From assembly GCF_018691265.1 (NCBI RefSeq), contig NW_024881282.1, positions 50,537,122 through 50,601,121 of the forward strand: a DNA stretch of 64,000 nucleotides. Direction: 5' to 3'. Both the position numbers and the translations under genes were made by a program. Below the pieces are notes generated by a model that searched no databases, had not been told where the DNA came from, and worked only from the letters and a program-made list of their open reading frames with translations. Positions 51,210 to 62,048 of the stretch are shown here, in pieces. This DNA is from Tyto alba (Eukaryota > Chordata > Aves > Strigiformes > Tytonidae). Position 1 is the stretch's first letter, and every line of letters starts with the position of its first letter.

Positions 51210-53820
51210 GTGGCACCAGTCCTGTTAGACAGTGTTACAGTTTAGGTTTTTTAAAATTTGAGGGCATTACTACATTTTGTTTTTATAGAAAATACTACTT
51301 TCTCATGAAAACACTACTGCTTGTTAAATATTTCATGAAAAATATCTACGCTTTTTGGGCAGTAAGTAAAACAAGTACAGTATATGCAGCAGCAAGCTGC
51401 TGATGAATGGAAGTGTTATGTGTGTTACCTTCCAGTATTATTTAATTTAAAAATATCATACATTATTCACAGAATTACCTCACTCTGTGCAATGCTGGAA
51501 GCTTTATCCATTCTTTTAGAACTTCTGAGGACACCATATCCTCAAAATGCTGTTTTCTTTCAGCTATTACAGTATGTCACACTAATCAAGATGCTACCTG
51601 GAGTCAGAAGTTTAAATTGATTCTCTTGTTTTTGTTTTAATGTAAACTGAAGCAAACGTTGTTCATATATTTCAGACAAATATTAAAAAACAGCAAAGCT
51701 TATTTTAAAAGTTTCCACAATGTCTCCAACAGGGCAGCAATCCTGCAAGCTGTATTATGCAGGATGTATCATACATCTCTGAAACCAACAACTTCTTGAG
51801 AAATCATACGTTAAAGATATTCTCTTTTTTTGTCTTGTGAGGAATCTAATGCTTGGGCTGCAGTAGTTTGTTTGCTGAACTTTACATGTGTTTTAGCTAC
51901 CTTTCTGTGTGCTAAGATAACAAATCACACATGAATTGGTCAAGAAAAACACATCAATAAGCGAATAATGTCCAGCAAATAGGTTTTCATTAATCATTCC
52001 CAGTAAATCACAGTGACAGTCTGAAAAAAAGGAGATGTTGATGGAATTGTAACATTTCTTCTAGTTTCACAGAGATGAGAGCACTGGGTCTCAACTCCAA
52101 AGGTCTAGAACATCTCTGTAACATCACATCAGACAAAAAGATGTCCCAAACAGGAAGGTATTGATTGTGAACCAGACTTTGTTTTCAGCTAGGATATACA
52201 TAGGCACACACTGGGAATTATCTGATTTGGAATGGACAGAATATGTGGACTTCCTCACCCTGAAGGGGTATGTCCCTCAAGGAAAGGGTATGTGATCTCT
52301 GCTGTAAGATCCTCCCAAGAAGCCTAATTCATCTCTGAACATGAGGGTTCATTATAGACTGAAGATGAAATGCCTGAAAAACATTTGATGTGGTTTATAA
52401 GAAACTTGGTCATCAAAAAATATTGTTTCTGCTTGTCAGATACTGTTTCAAGGCATTTTATTATGGAGTGGTCCTACCACACACATCAACCTTCTGCAAC
52501 ATGGGAGAAAACCTATGTGTTCATGCACTTGTTCTTAAGTGCAGGTTATCAGTGAGGCAGCAGAGAGTTATCCATGTGGTTATATTTGAAAGGAGAGGGG
52601 GCAGATACAGGGGTGGATTCTCAAGGCAGGATTTCATTGTGAAAACAGGGCTCTGTACAAGTGTTAGCCATTGAGATGTGATCTGCAGGACTAGTCGTAC
52701 TTACAGGGAGGGTACATACAAGCAACAGTGTGGGAGGATGCTTGCACCTCCTCCCACTTGAACTGAACAGTGACAGTCCATAACTAATGTCTTTTGTGAT
52801 GGTTGCCCCAGTCATCTACACTGTGCAATTAAAGAACAGTATTTTTTCAGCCATTTTCTACTACAGTAGATATGCAATGCTTTCAACAAATTTAGGTATT
52901 TTACTGCTTCCTTTTCCCCATTGACTTCCAGGCAGAAATGGAGGTGGCACCCTCTGCTAGAGCTTCATCTGTATTTCCAACCCCCAGGAGTGCATTAGCA
53001 AACACTCAGTGGGAAAGAGCTCTACTCTGTCCTGTTCCTCCTTCTGGGGGCAGAGGGCATCCCTCCTCCCTCCAAGGAAAAGGCAGAGAAAGAGGGAGAT
53101 GGCTCCATTTAGTTATAGGCAAGTGGGAAGGAAGTAAAGAGATGGAAGAAAGAGTTTAATCTCTAATCCTAAAGCATTTCAAATGAGATTAAGGTTTCAG
53201 TTCAATAACTGGAGCACAGCTTTTTCTTCCCAAATTAAAACTGGCAAGTGTGTAATGAAGATTAATTGCATATTTCACATATTAAAAATATTCAGGTTTA
53301 TTTATACCCTACAATCAAGTTTTTTTGCTACTGATTTGGGGACATGTATGAGTGATGCCTGTTTAGTAGCGAGTGATTTTTAATGGATGCAAAGTGCCCA
53401 TCAGTGGCTGCAAAGAAATTTCCTCAGCCTCTTTGGTTCGTTTTCTTCTTTGCAACAGTGTAATAGTCTTGGTTTGCTTCATCTATCATTAATGGTAGTA
53501 CCATTGCTAGCAGAGGATGATTAAGAACTCCTTAAAAGAAAGAAAACTGCTTCAATCCTATTGCTTACTACATTTTACATTACCAGAGAGTTTAAGCCTG
53601 TAAAACTAGTTTAAAGTATATGAGGTTGGTTTGGGGGGTTGCACATCCCAAAAGTTAGAGCCCTTTTTAGCCAGGATGCCCTTAAAAACCTCTTGTGTTT
53701 CTTGATCCCTAGACCAAAGGCGAAATCACAGCACAACTTGAAGCAGGCTGTGAAGGCAGAAGCTCATTCCTCCCTCCTGATTCATTGTGGAATGGCCCGT
53801 TTCTGGCACCCAGAGGAACT

Positions 53821-53838
53821 GATGGTACAGATGGTACA
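53821..53838. repeat. Perfect 9-bp tandem duplication
   Basis: The unit gatggtaca occurs twice head to tail. A slippage-scale duplication. Confidence 0.8.
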
Positions 53839-55586
53839 GATATAAACAAATACATTATATGGTATCCACTATCTTGCCCACTCACATGCTGGGAAATCCC
53901 CAGCTCTCCATCACCTTATTGCTTTTTATCAGTGCAAGGAAGACTGAATCCAAAGCCAAAATCAAGCTTAAAATGTCTGGTTCATTTTTTCTGGGCTATA
54001 AAGACCCACAGAATTCATCTGGAAATTCATCTGCAAATTTGAGCCAGAAAATGAAGTCAAAGACTAAAGGAATATTCAGCATGGTGAATTACTAAGGGTG
54101 TTCAAAGAGAAGCTCTTCCTCAGTTTATCCATTCTGGGGTCACTTATGTTTTCTGTAGGGTTTTAAATGCTAGTCTGTTGCTGGCTTTTAGCCATGGCTA
54201 TTGCTGGCGCCAGAGAGACTCATCATTTTATCAGGCTTGCCTCTGTTTCACGAACATATAATTGTTTGTGGAATATTCTTAGAACACAGAAATGACAGAT
54301 CTTTCTGGCATTCAAATGAATTCATTCATTTGATTTATTTGTTTTCCCTAATAGCACAAGGGGTTTCAGCTGAATATTTATTTGGAAGGGCTTGGTATAT
54401 AGAGAAATGTGAAGAAAAAGAAATTGTTTTGTTCCATTCAGATTAGCTGGCTGTAGTGCACATGGAGAATACACAGCCCATGTAGATGCAGAAGAGCCAG
54501 TATAAATGTTTGCTTTACAGTATTCAGTAAGAACTGCTAGAGGCATAACTTGTTCCTGGGGAAAACTGCTTGAGCTCTGCCTTCAGTGTTAGCCACACAG
54601 CTTTCTGTTCTTCAGACTGGGTGTCTTCCTTTGACATTAGTATCTAGAGGCTCTGACTAAGAGTAGGGCACCACTCCAACACATGCAGAATATAAACAGA
54701 GCAAGTGCACTGATGCATGTTTGCTCTTAAGAAAGGATAGGAGCAGCATTTTGATTTTTTGGAGAGAATGACGGCTCAGCAGGCTGTATGCAGATGGCCC
54801 ACATGCCTGATTTAGGGACCACGGTACCATGTTGTTTACATCAAAGAGGGCAATGACTAACTCTACTCTCCAGGGCATCACATTTGGTTCCCTATGCAGG
54901 TGGGAAGACAGAAATGAGAGAGAGGTAACACAGCAAGGCAAAATAATCTAGGCTTCTGAATTCCTGTAATTCAGTCCATCTAGTTTAGATGTTGGGATTT
55001 CACTCCACTGGCTGCATAGGCAGCACTGATTGACAGCCTTGATAAGAAGGTAGTTTCAGATGTTTGCTGCTGTTCTGAAAGAAGATGTCATCCTGGTAGT
55101 GCTGACAGCTAAAGGATGACCTGTGATCATTAAAGTGGCTGACTGTTGTAGTGGCAGTGCAGCAAATTGCCCAATATCATACAGATGAGCCAGTGACCTG
55201 CTAGAAAATTGTCCTGTGATCTTCTAAATCTGGCTGCATAATTGTCACAACAAGAACAAGCACAGATCTAAATCACAGGTGCTGCACACCCTGTGGACCT
55301 GTCCTATGATGTGGGAGACTGTGTCAGACACAGACTGCTGTAATGAAAGTGAAAATGTCAGTTTTACTTTTAAAAATCAACTTCTAAATTTCACTTGTGC
55401 AGCTATAAATATATTGAAGATTATTTGTACCTGGAAAATATAGCATTATCAAGGTTTAATGATTTTTTTTTATCAGAGAAAATAATCTGTCTTCCCAATT
55501 TAACAAAACTGAAAAAGTTCATGTGGACTTCAAATTAATGGTATTTCAACATTATCAGAATGAAATACGCCTGTGTTTTCATATAA

Positions 55587-55607
55587 TTTTTTTTTTTTTT
55601 TTTTTTT
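55587..55607. repeat. T21 homopolymer
   Basis: About 21 consecutive T. No minus-strand retroposon recognised to its left. Confidence 0.85.
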
Positions 55608-55895
55608 AGAAATTATGTTCCACAACACTTCTTAACAATTTAATGGTTTTGTCTGTTGAGGACAGAAATTCCATTTATGAATAGCTCTAGTTGTTGAGGA
55701 AAGCTGGAAAAAATGATCATGGCAGGCTCAAAAACCAGAAGACCAATAAAAAGAAACAAAAAATGTAGTATTTCTTAATATTTGGATTTTATACCAATGC
55801 CATGAATGTTGGTGGCCTGACACTGTGGTTTGGCAGTCCTGTATTCATTCAAATCCTAAATATTTTTCAGCTCAGTTGTGCTCTCAGACATTTGT

Positions 55896-55991
55896 GCATA
55901 TGAACAATTTGCATATGAACAAGGCATCTGTGCAGGGATAAGACCATTTATTCTTAGCCGTAGTTATTCATTATTGATTATTTATTATTCA
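55896..55991. promoter_or_regulatory. Direct repeat with POU octamer and TAAT-like cluster
   Basis: gcatatgaacaa occurs at 55896-55907 and again at 55911-55922, separated by ttt. The junction creates a perfect ATTTGCAT octamer (55907-55914), the POU-factor site, and each copy carries CATATG, an E-box core. About 45 bases downstream comes a run of TTATTCATTATTGATTATTT-type homeodomain cores. Clustered developmental factor sites suggest an enhancer, but this is inference from motifs alone. Confidence 0.3.
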
Positions 55992-56166
55992 GTCACATAT
56001 GAATAGCAACACATTGTGGAAATTGTATTGTTTCAGAAATGCTATATAAACAGGACTTAACCAGTCCCTGAAACAAATCTCAAACACTTGTTGTGATAAA
56101 ACCCATAACTCTTCTATTGCTTTTTAACCACAGGTCTTGAAGAGCATCACAGTGAAAAGGCATGAT

Positions 56167-56257
56167 GGTTACAGAAATGGGGAACTGAGGCACAGAGAAG
56201 TGAAGTGACTCTTTTGAGGTACTGCAATAAGTTAGTGACAGACTCCTGTATCCCTTT
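56167..56257 (-). mobile_element. MIR-type SINE fragment
   Basis: Reads in reverse-complement order through the core of MIR: 'ttacagaaatggggaactga' then 'ggcacagagaagtgaagtga', then a diverged 'cc-aggtcacacagctagtaagtgacagag' counterpart ending near 'gactcctgtatccc'. The 'gaggcacagagaagt-aagtgac' block is diagnostic. MIR is a tRNA-derived SINE family active before the radiation of amniotes, so this copy is very old and only a fragment remains. Confidence 0.72.
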
Positions 56258-58169
56258 GGTTAAACACCTCAGCCTTTCTTGGCTTCTAAGGATGCTTGGT
56301 TCTTGTGGTAGTGTTAAAGCATTGACATTCTATAATGACCATTTTTTTGGACAAATTGCTCTGTATGTGCTTGTCCAAAATGGGTAACTGTTGACTTATG
56401 CTGCTAGAGTCATATGGGATAGATTAATTTCTAAGCTGCAATTTTTCACAACCAAAATGTTCTTCGAGTAGTAGAGTAGTAGAAATAGCTGTTAATACAG
56501 TGCATATGCTAAGGGGAAAAATTTAATTTACCTAAGGCTTTATTTCAGTATATACAGAACTCTTCTTATTCTGCCCTATACTGAAATTTCTTATTGTTTC
56601 CCTATTTTGACTCCTGTATTTTCTGACTCACATTTCTTCTGCAATGTCCTGGTTGACACCAGAAGGTTCAAGTTATACCAAACTTTCATTTAATCTAAAA
56701 TTCGAGATTATCTCCCTATGGACCAATGACAATTAAAATTGTTACTCTTTGTAGCCTACAATCACACATATGTGTGATCAGGCTAAAAAGTATATGTCCC
56801 ATCTTTGACTTTTAATGTTTTCTCCATGTAAACTGCTAACTTCTAAGACATCACCGTCAAGACATGTCTTATCAAATAATGTGGAAGGAACTATTATTAT
56901 AATAGGTTTTCATAAATATTTGTTTTAAAAGTTCGTACATAAATTTCTAGGGAAGTGTTGGAATAAAGCAATATAAAATTAAGGCTAAATTTTGCTGTCC
57001 TTAAACTGAATGAGAAGTGAAATTACCCCTTCACATCAGACCCGCTACACGAATGCACTTTTGATGAGACGACAGCTGAAAGAGATCTGGGAAGGGTTCT
57101 GTATGCTGTCACTTAGACATTAGGGCTAATCTTTTCAGACTATTGGCAAAATGAGTTGGCCACAATCAGACTGAGGTTTGAAATTTACATAATTCATTAT
57201 ACAGTTGTCTTATGGTTTGGATTTGGTTGAGAAGAGCAAGTAGGCACCATTGAAAAAAACTGATACCTTTCATTTCAGTCTGACAGGGGACCCTTAAGAT
57301 CAGAATCTGGCTTTTCAAGTGATAGAATTCATATGGAATCTGGTGAGGGTTTACAATTTTCACATCAGCAATAGTCAGTTTGTTTCCATCAGAGAAGTTA
57401 GAAGCTGTCATTTTATTTTTTTTCTTCCTGCTGGTATGTTACAGCATTCACACCTGCCAGAAAATGTCAGAATGTTTATTCCAAGAATAAAAATGTGGGC
57501 GCATGTCCGCCTCCCAAAATAAATAGTACAGCAGATATATTCTGTAGCGTCTCCAATACTTACAGGTTGGAGTTAGTCATTCTTCCTGTGAGAGGGTGGC
57601 CATCAATCACTGTCAAAGAGAGCCTTGAGTTTGGAGTCAAGAACAGGGGTACTTGGATCAATGGACAAGGAGCACAAGGAGACTGCAGGAAGAGGGTATG
57701 CCTTTTATATGTGTAAGCAGCAGCACTGTAAAGTCCCAAAAGCATCTGGGCTTGAGGAAAGAAAAATTGCAATATGGAGAGTTTGTTGGTTTGCCAAGCA
57801 AATCATCTTTCAGTCACAACCTTCTCCTCCCATAAGACCAAAGGGTGGATATTTTCATAATAAAAAGAAATTATTAAATTTTTGTCCCTGCCAATGGAAC
57901 ATACTCAGCAATCATCTGCATTGATTTACTGGAAAAAAGGAAATCTTTGTTCTGCTGTGAAGTGGTACCACAATTTTAAGATGGCAAATGAGTACGAAAC
58001 ACTAAAAGTGATATTCAGAGACTAATTTAGTCTGTCAAACTTACTCTTTTCAAATAAATTCTACTAAACCAGCCTACTTTCAAAATATTCTGTTTAAGTG
58101 ATCTGAAACAAAAACATAGCTAGTCATGAAATCTTTACAGGGAATGGTAATATTGCCTTGTATTTAAAG
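56258..58169. other. Noncoding unique DNA
   Basis: No supportable gene. Contains the nested palindrome at 56752-56785. Several overlapping 60-99 codon frames at 57495-57924 on both strands show no recognisable domain. Confidence 0.72.
56752..56785. repeat. Nested palindrome
   Basis: A perfect 18-bp palindrome, atcacacatatgtgtgat (56761-56778), is flanked by a second complementary pair, tagcct (56752-56757) and aggcta (56780-56785), offset by spacers of 3 and 1 bases. Altogether 15 base pairs can form around the dyad. The core is a CACA/TGTG alternating purine-pyrimidine stretch. Confidence 0.8.
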
Positions 58170-58310
58170 TGCTGGAATAGGAACTGACTAAATTTCTGGC
58201 TCAGTCACAGACTCCTTGGGTGACTCTGGATGAGTTATTTAAACTCTCTTTGCTTCAATACTTATAGAGAACAAAATACTCCCTTTGAACTTGTTGCTTT
58301 ACAAGGGAAG
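58170..58310 (+). mobile_element. MIR-type SINE fragment
   Basis: The order 'ctggctcagtcacagactcc', 'ttgggtgactctggatgagt', 'tatttaaactctctttgctt' and 'caatacttatagagaacaaa' parallels the MIR core (gctctgccactta..., tgtgaccttgggcaagt, cacttaacctctctgtgcctcagttt, cctcatctgtaaaatgg). Divergence is considerable, but the collinear match over about 110 bases makes the assignment good. It lies 1.9 kb from the 56167-56257 copy and in the opposite orientation. Confidence 0.68.
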
Positions 58311-60433
58311 TAGTGAGGGGCAGGTAATGTGGCATAGATTCTCATCTGATGTAGAGAATCCAACAGAGCTCCTTTAGTAAGGAACATGCCAGGTTCAGGC
58401 TCTCTCTATAGTCAGAGCAGGGGGATAAGAAGGTCCTTCACCCCTTAATGTAGTCCAGCTATGGTTGGAAGGGCCCTTTGACAGCACCTCTTTTCATACA
58501 TTCACATCAGAGGAAACTTAGGGTGACCACACTCTTCATTTGGCATTTGGCTTAGGTGGTTGGCCAAAAAATGATTTTATTTTTTTCCCCTCACGCTGAT
58601 ATGACCTCCTCCAGAAGAGCTGGTAACTTCTTTCTGCGTTGTGGGTCAAGCTCTATAGCTAGATTCTTCCCAAGAACCATTGCAGGAAAAAGCACCTCTT
58701 ATGTGTGACCTTGTCTAAATACAAGAAGACAATGAGGCCTTAATGACTCTGAACAGCAAATTCTCACAAATTCAGTGCTTTCAGGTTTTTATCTGAAATC
58801 TATTTTACAAGATGTTTGAAGCAGTGTTTTGGTCAAAGTTCTTCCATTCACAACCTCTTGACTTTCTGAATCTCACCTTAGATGACAAGTTGAAAACAAG
58901 CAGGAACCCTTTGGATGCCAAACAGCTACTTATTCACACAGCATCTAAGTTCCCAGCTTTTCTAAAAAAAATATAAGTTTTTGAAACAAGGATTACAAGG
59001 GGTTGAAATATTGTGACCAAAGCATAATGGCAATCTAAGAACAGATGGGAAGCTGTGGCACAGAACATAATTGCAATATTCACATTATTTATGAATTTTA
59101 TTATGTTGGACTGAAGAGAATGGAAAAAAAAACATCAAATATTCTGTTTGCAGATGAGGGCCTGCAGAGGTGCACCCATGAAACGTGTAGCGTTTTTACA
59201 AAAAGAACCTATTTCAGCAAAAGACATGGAAAATCCCTTGTATATTTGGTCAGGGCACTGTCTGCAGAAGTAAGAGAATTTGGAACAAATATCTCACAGG
59301 GCTGCAAACCAGAAGGATTTAGATCGTGACCCTCACATCCCAGCTGACATTCCAAGACCATCCTATTTTCTCTTTCTTTGTCTTTTGTTTTTCTGCTCAA
59401 GTCCCATGAACCTTGGTGAATCTTGACCTGAATTTGTATTTCTATCAATTTCCGGCACCCTCCACATCCCTGGAAGCTCCCCAAATATGAGAAAACATAA
59501 GGGTCTCTCAGAAGAAATAAAAGTAGGATAACAAAGCAGAATCATCCATTTCCTTGCAATGTGAACCACAGTCATAAAATGTATTGTCTCCCACTCCTCC
59601 TTATGCCTATTTATTACATGCCTTCCATTTTATTAGATATAGTTTTATAGAGATACAGTGATATCTGAGCAGGGAAACCAGAAATGGCTTACTTGGAAAA
59701 AAAAACCCAGCATATCTGATTTTTAGACTTCTTAAATGCAGGTGAGGATAAATACCTGCATCACAAATCACAGAGTTTTGTAAGTCTTTGGCAAATGCTT
59801 GTTGGCCTTCAAAATCTTTGAATTTAGCATTTATTTCTCAGCAATTAAGTGTAACCAAGGAGACACACATTCCCAGACAGAGTATCTTTAAAGTAGCATA
59901 GGCTCCCAGTCATGGATAAAAAGAGTAAAGAATTGCTTGCTTGTAACCTATGAATTAATGTTACTGTGAATATGTGTTCTTAGAAACAAACATCCTGCAG
60001 ACAAAATCTAGAGGTGGTTGGCAAAGGCACACATCAGTCCAAATCTGACAATTATCTGATCATATATTTAAAGACAGTTTTATTAGCTTAATCTTAAGGA
60101 AGTTCAATGAAATCTTTGAATTTCTCTGAGAAATTCCACTTGACAGGAATTTCAATTCACATAAGACTCTTGATGCTACAGGCTAGTAAAAAGGCTTTGA
60201 ATTTTGGCATTCTCCTAGCTGCTCTTAGCAAAATAAAGAATCAGTCTCCCATAGGACTTGGCACTTTGTAGTGTAAAAGACCATCCATGAAATGTTCTGA
60301 TACGGTGTCAAGAGTGATGTGAAATTTCTGGACAAAATGAGAGAAGACGACAAGCTGAGGTAAGTAGTAATGACTCCTGAGTTTAGCTGATATAGACACT
60401 TGGCAATCACATATGGTTTGATGTTTTTGTGCC

Positions 60434-60447
60434 TTTTTTTTTTTTTT
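60434..60447. repeat. T14 homopolymer
   Basis: About 14 consecutive T. Simple sequence. Confidence 0.8.
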
Positions 60448-61491
60448 AACTTCAGTCATCTAACACAGAAACAGCTTGATCTTTTGAAATTAAATGAGAC
60501 AAGCTGTTAATGAAGACTAATTCTTTTGCATAATTTAAAATATGTAGAGAGAGCTCCCTTGATCTGTGCAAGCTGTAGCTGGGTTAGCACTGGGGCTGAA
60601 GACAAAAGATATCTCCAAGCCATTTGCCATCCTCCTAATCTGTAACTAGACTGAGAGCCAAGATGCCCCTGAGAAAGTTATAGCAACCCAGAAATATGCA
60701 TCACTGCTCTTTCATTCTGCCCTGTCATATAACTTACTTGTGCTTTCATGTTTTACTCACAAGGGAATGTGACTGTCCTCTTCATCCAGTGCAAGGTTCT
60801 CACTTAATTGACAGAGACTTTCCATGTTGTGCTGGAGAAAATCTCAATACCTCATGAGACCTGGGAGCCAGAATCTGCTCTGGAAGTTTTACATGTCAGG
60901 TGTGACTGGGGGACAGGGCAGAGACTGCAGGGAGAGGAGTGAGGGTAGAGCTCACATTGCCCAGCGCAGGCTGTGTTAGGCATCTACTCGAAGGAGTAGG
61001 TCCCTGGCAGCAGAAGCAAACCTAAGTCAGGGTGACTGGGGTCTTGCCTTCTATCATCCTGGTGGCATGCACCCACATTCCTCCCTACACTAACCCTCTG
61101 GTCAAACATCAAGTCTCTTCAGGGAGCTTATCCAAAATAAGAAACTAATCTGATTTTTTTCCTCTGGATTAATTTTTGGCTGAACCAGCTCACCACCTAC
61201 CAGACACGAGGGAGAAAGAACAGGAATGTACAGCTGGAGTCAGAGGTGGGTCTTGTCACACCACTGACTTAGATCAGCTTATAATGCTGTTGAACTGCAC
61301 TCCTGAGGGTGATTCACAGCCTAGTTTCTCTATATAAAAGTAAAGGAGTCACTAGAGAGCCGTAGACTCTGCATAAGGCAAGTCAAAGCAGCTAAGCTAA
61401 CTGCCTCAAGTCAGCAGTGTGACCCCCCATGTTGAAACATGCTGTTGTGCACTAATGATGCTCTGGACACACTTGGGTGACTGGTGGGTTG

Positions 61492-61526
61492 GTTTTGTTT
61501 TTGTTTTGTTTTGTTTTGGTTTTTTC
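61492..61526. repeat. (TTTTG)n microsatellite
   Basis: About six TTTTG/TTTTTG units, with a GGTT lead and a TTTTCCCCC end. Confidence 0.85.
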
Positions 61527-62003
61527 CCCCAATGCTTATTGATTTAGCAAACGTGAAGAAAGGAGTGCCAAATCTGGCAATTATTAGTGGCTCCATTCTG
61601 TAGCCTCCTTGTGAACATACAATGTTCTGAAATATTTTCTAAAGAGCCTAGTTTAACACAGCCTGATTTAACTCAGTTATCCTTTTCACAGATGATTACC
61701 TCACTAGTAAAGCCTCTGCCTCTTCTTCCAGTCTGCTTTCTTGCTTGTAGCATAATTTCTCAGTTAAAATACATAGATACAACTCAGTCCAGTATGTCTG
61801 GGAGCACTCACACTGCCAAATTTTAATCATGTAACTTTGTGTGCTTAGGTAAGGAAAGCCATCTCTCCCTGAGCTGCTGATGTGCTCACTGCAAAAAGAG
61901 AAGCTCTTCCAGAAGCACGTGAATTGTGCTTCCTTTCTGAATCACTGTGGGAGACCCAGTTGCTCTCTGGTGATCATATAGGAAATCTAAGAAAACTGAC
62001 TTC

Positions 62004-62048
62004 TAATTTAGAGACCTGAATTTAAGTGCCTAAAATTAAGCACTTAGA
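62004..62048. repeat. Possible archosaur-type palindromic repeat fragment
   Basis: taagtgc (62023-62029) and gcactta (62040-62046) are inverted copies around 'ctaaaattaa'. They follow a 'ctaatttagagacctgaatt' block. The wording matches the palindromic 'gacctgaatttaggtgcctaaatttaggc' pattern I recall from bird and turtle dispersed repeats. Family name not assigned. Confidence 0.35.

Larger units (their letters stand above)
50771..56166. other. Noncoding unique DNA
   Basis: No supportable gene. Contains A18 at 51192-51209, T21 at 55587-55607 and a 9-bp tandem (gatggtaca twice) at 53821-53838. The stretch 52930-53110 is more GC-rich, with an open frame of 73 codons that has no domain. The direct-repeat/octamer cluster at 55896-55991 is listed separately. 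Confidence 0.7.

Noticed and set aside
55150..55200. Possible third MIR fragment ('aattgcccaatatcatacag')
   Set aside because: A short match to the 'ttgcccaaggtcacacag' part of MIR, without the diagnostic neighbouring blocks.
58460..58490. Possible CR1 end on the minus strand ('atggttggaagggcccttt')
   Set aside because: Only about 20 bases resemble the CR1 3' end and the flanks do not continue the match.
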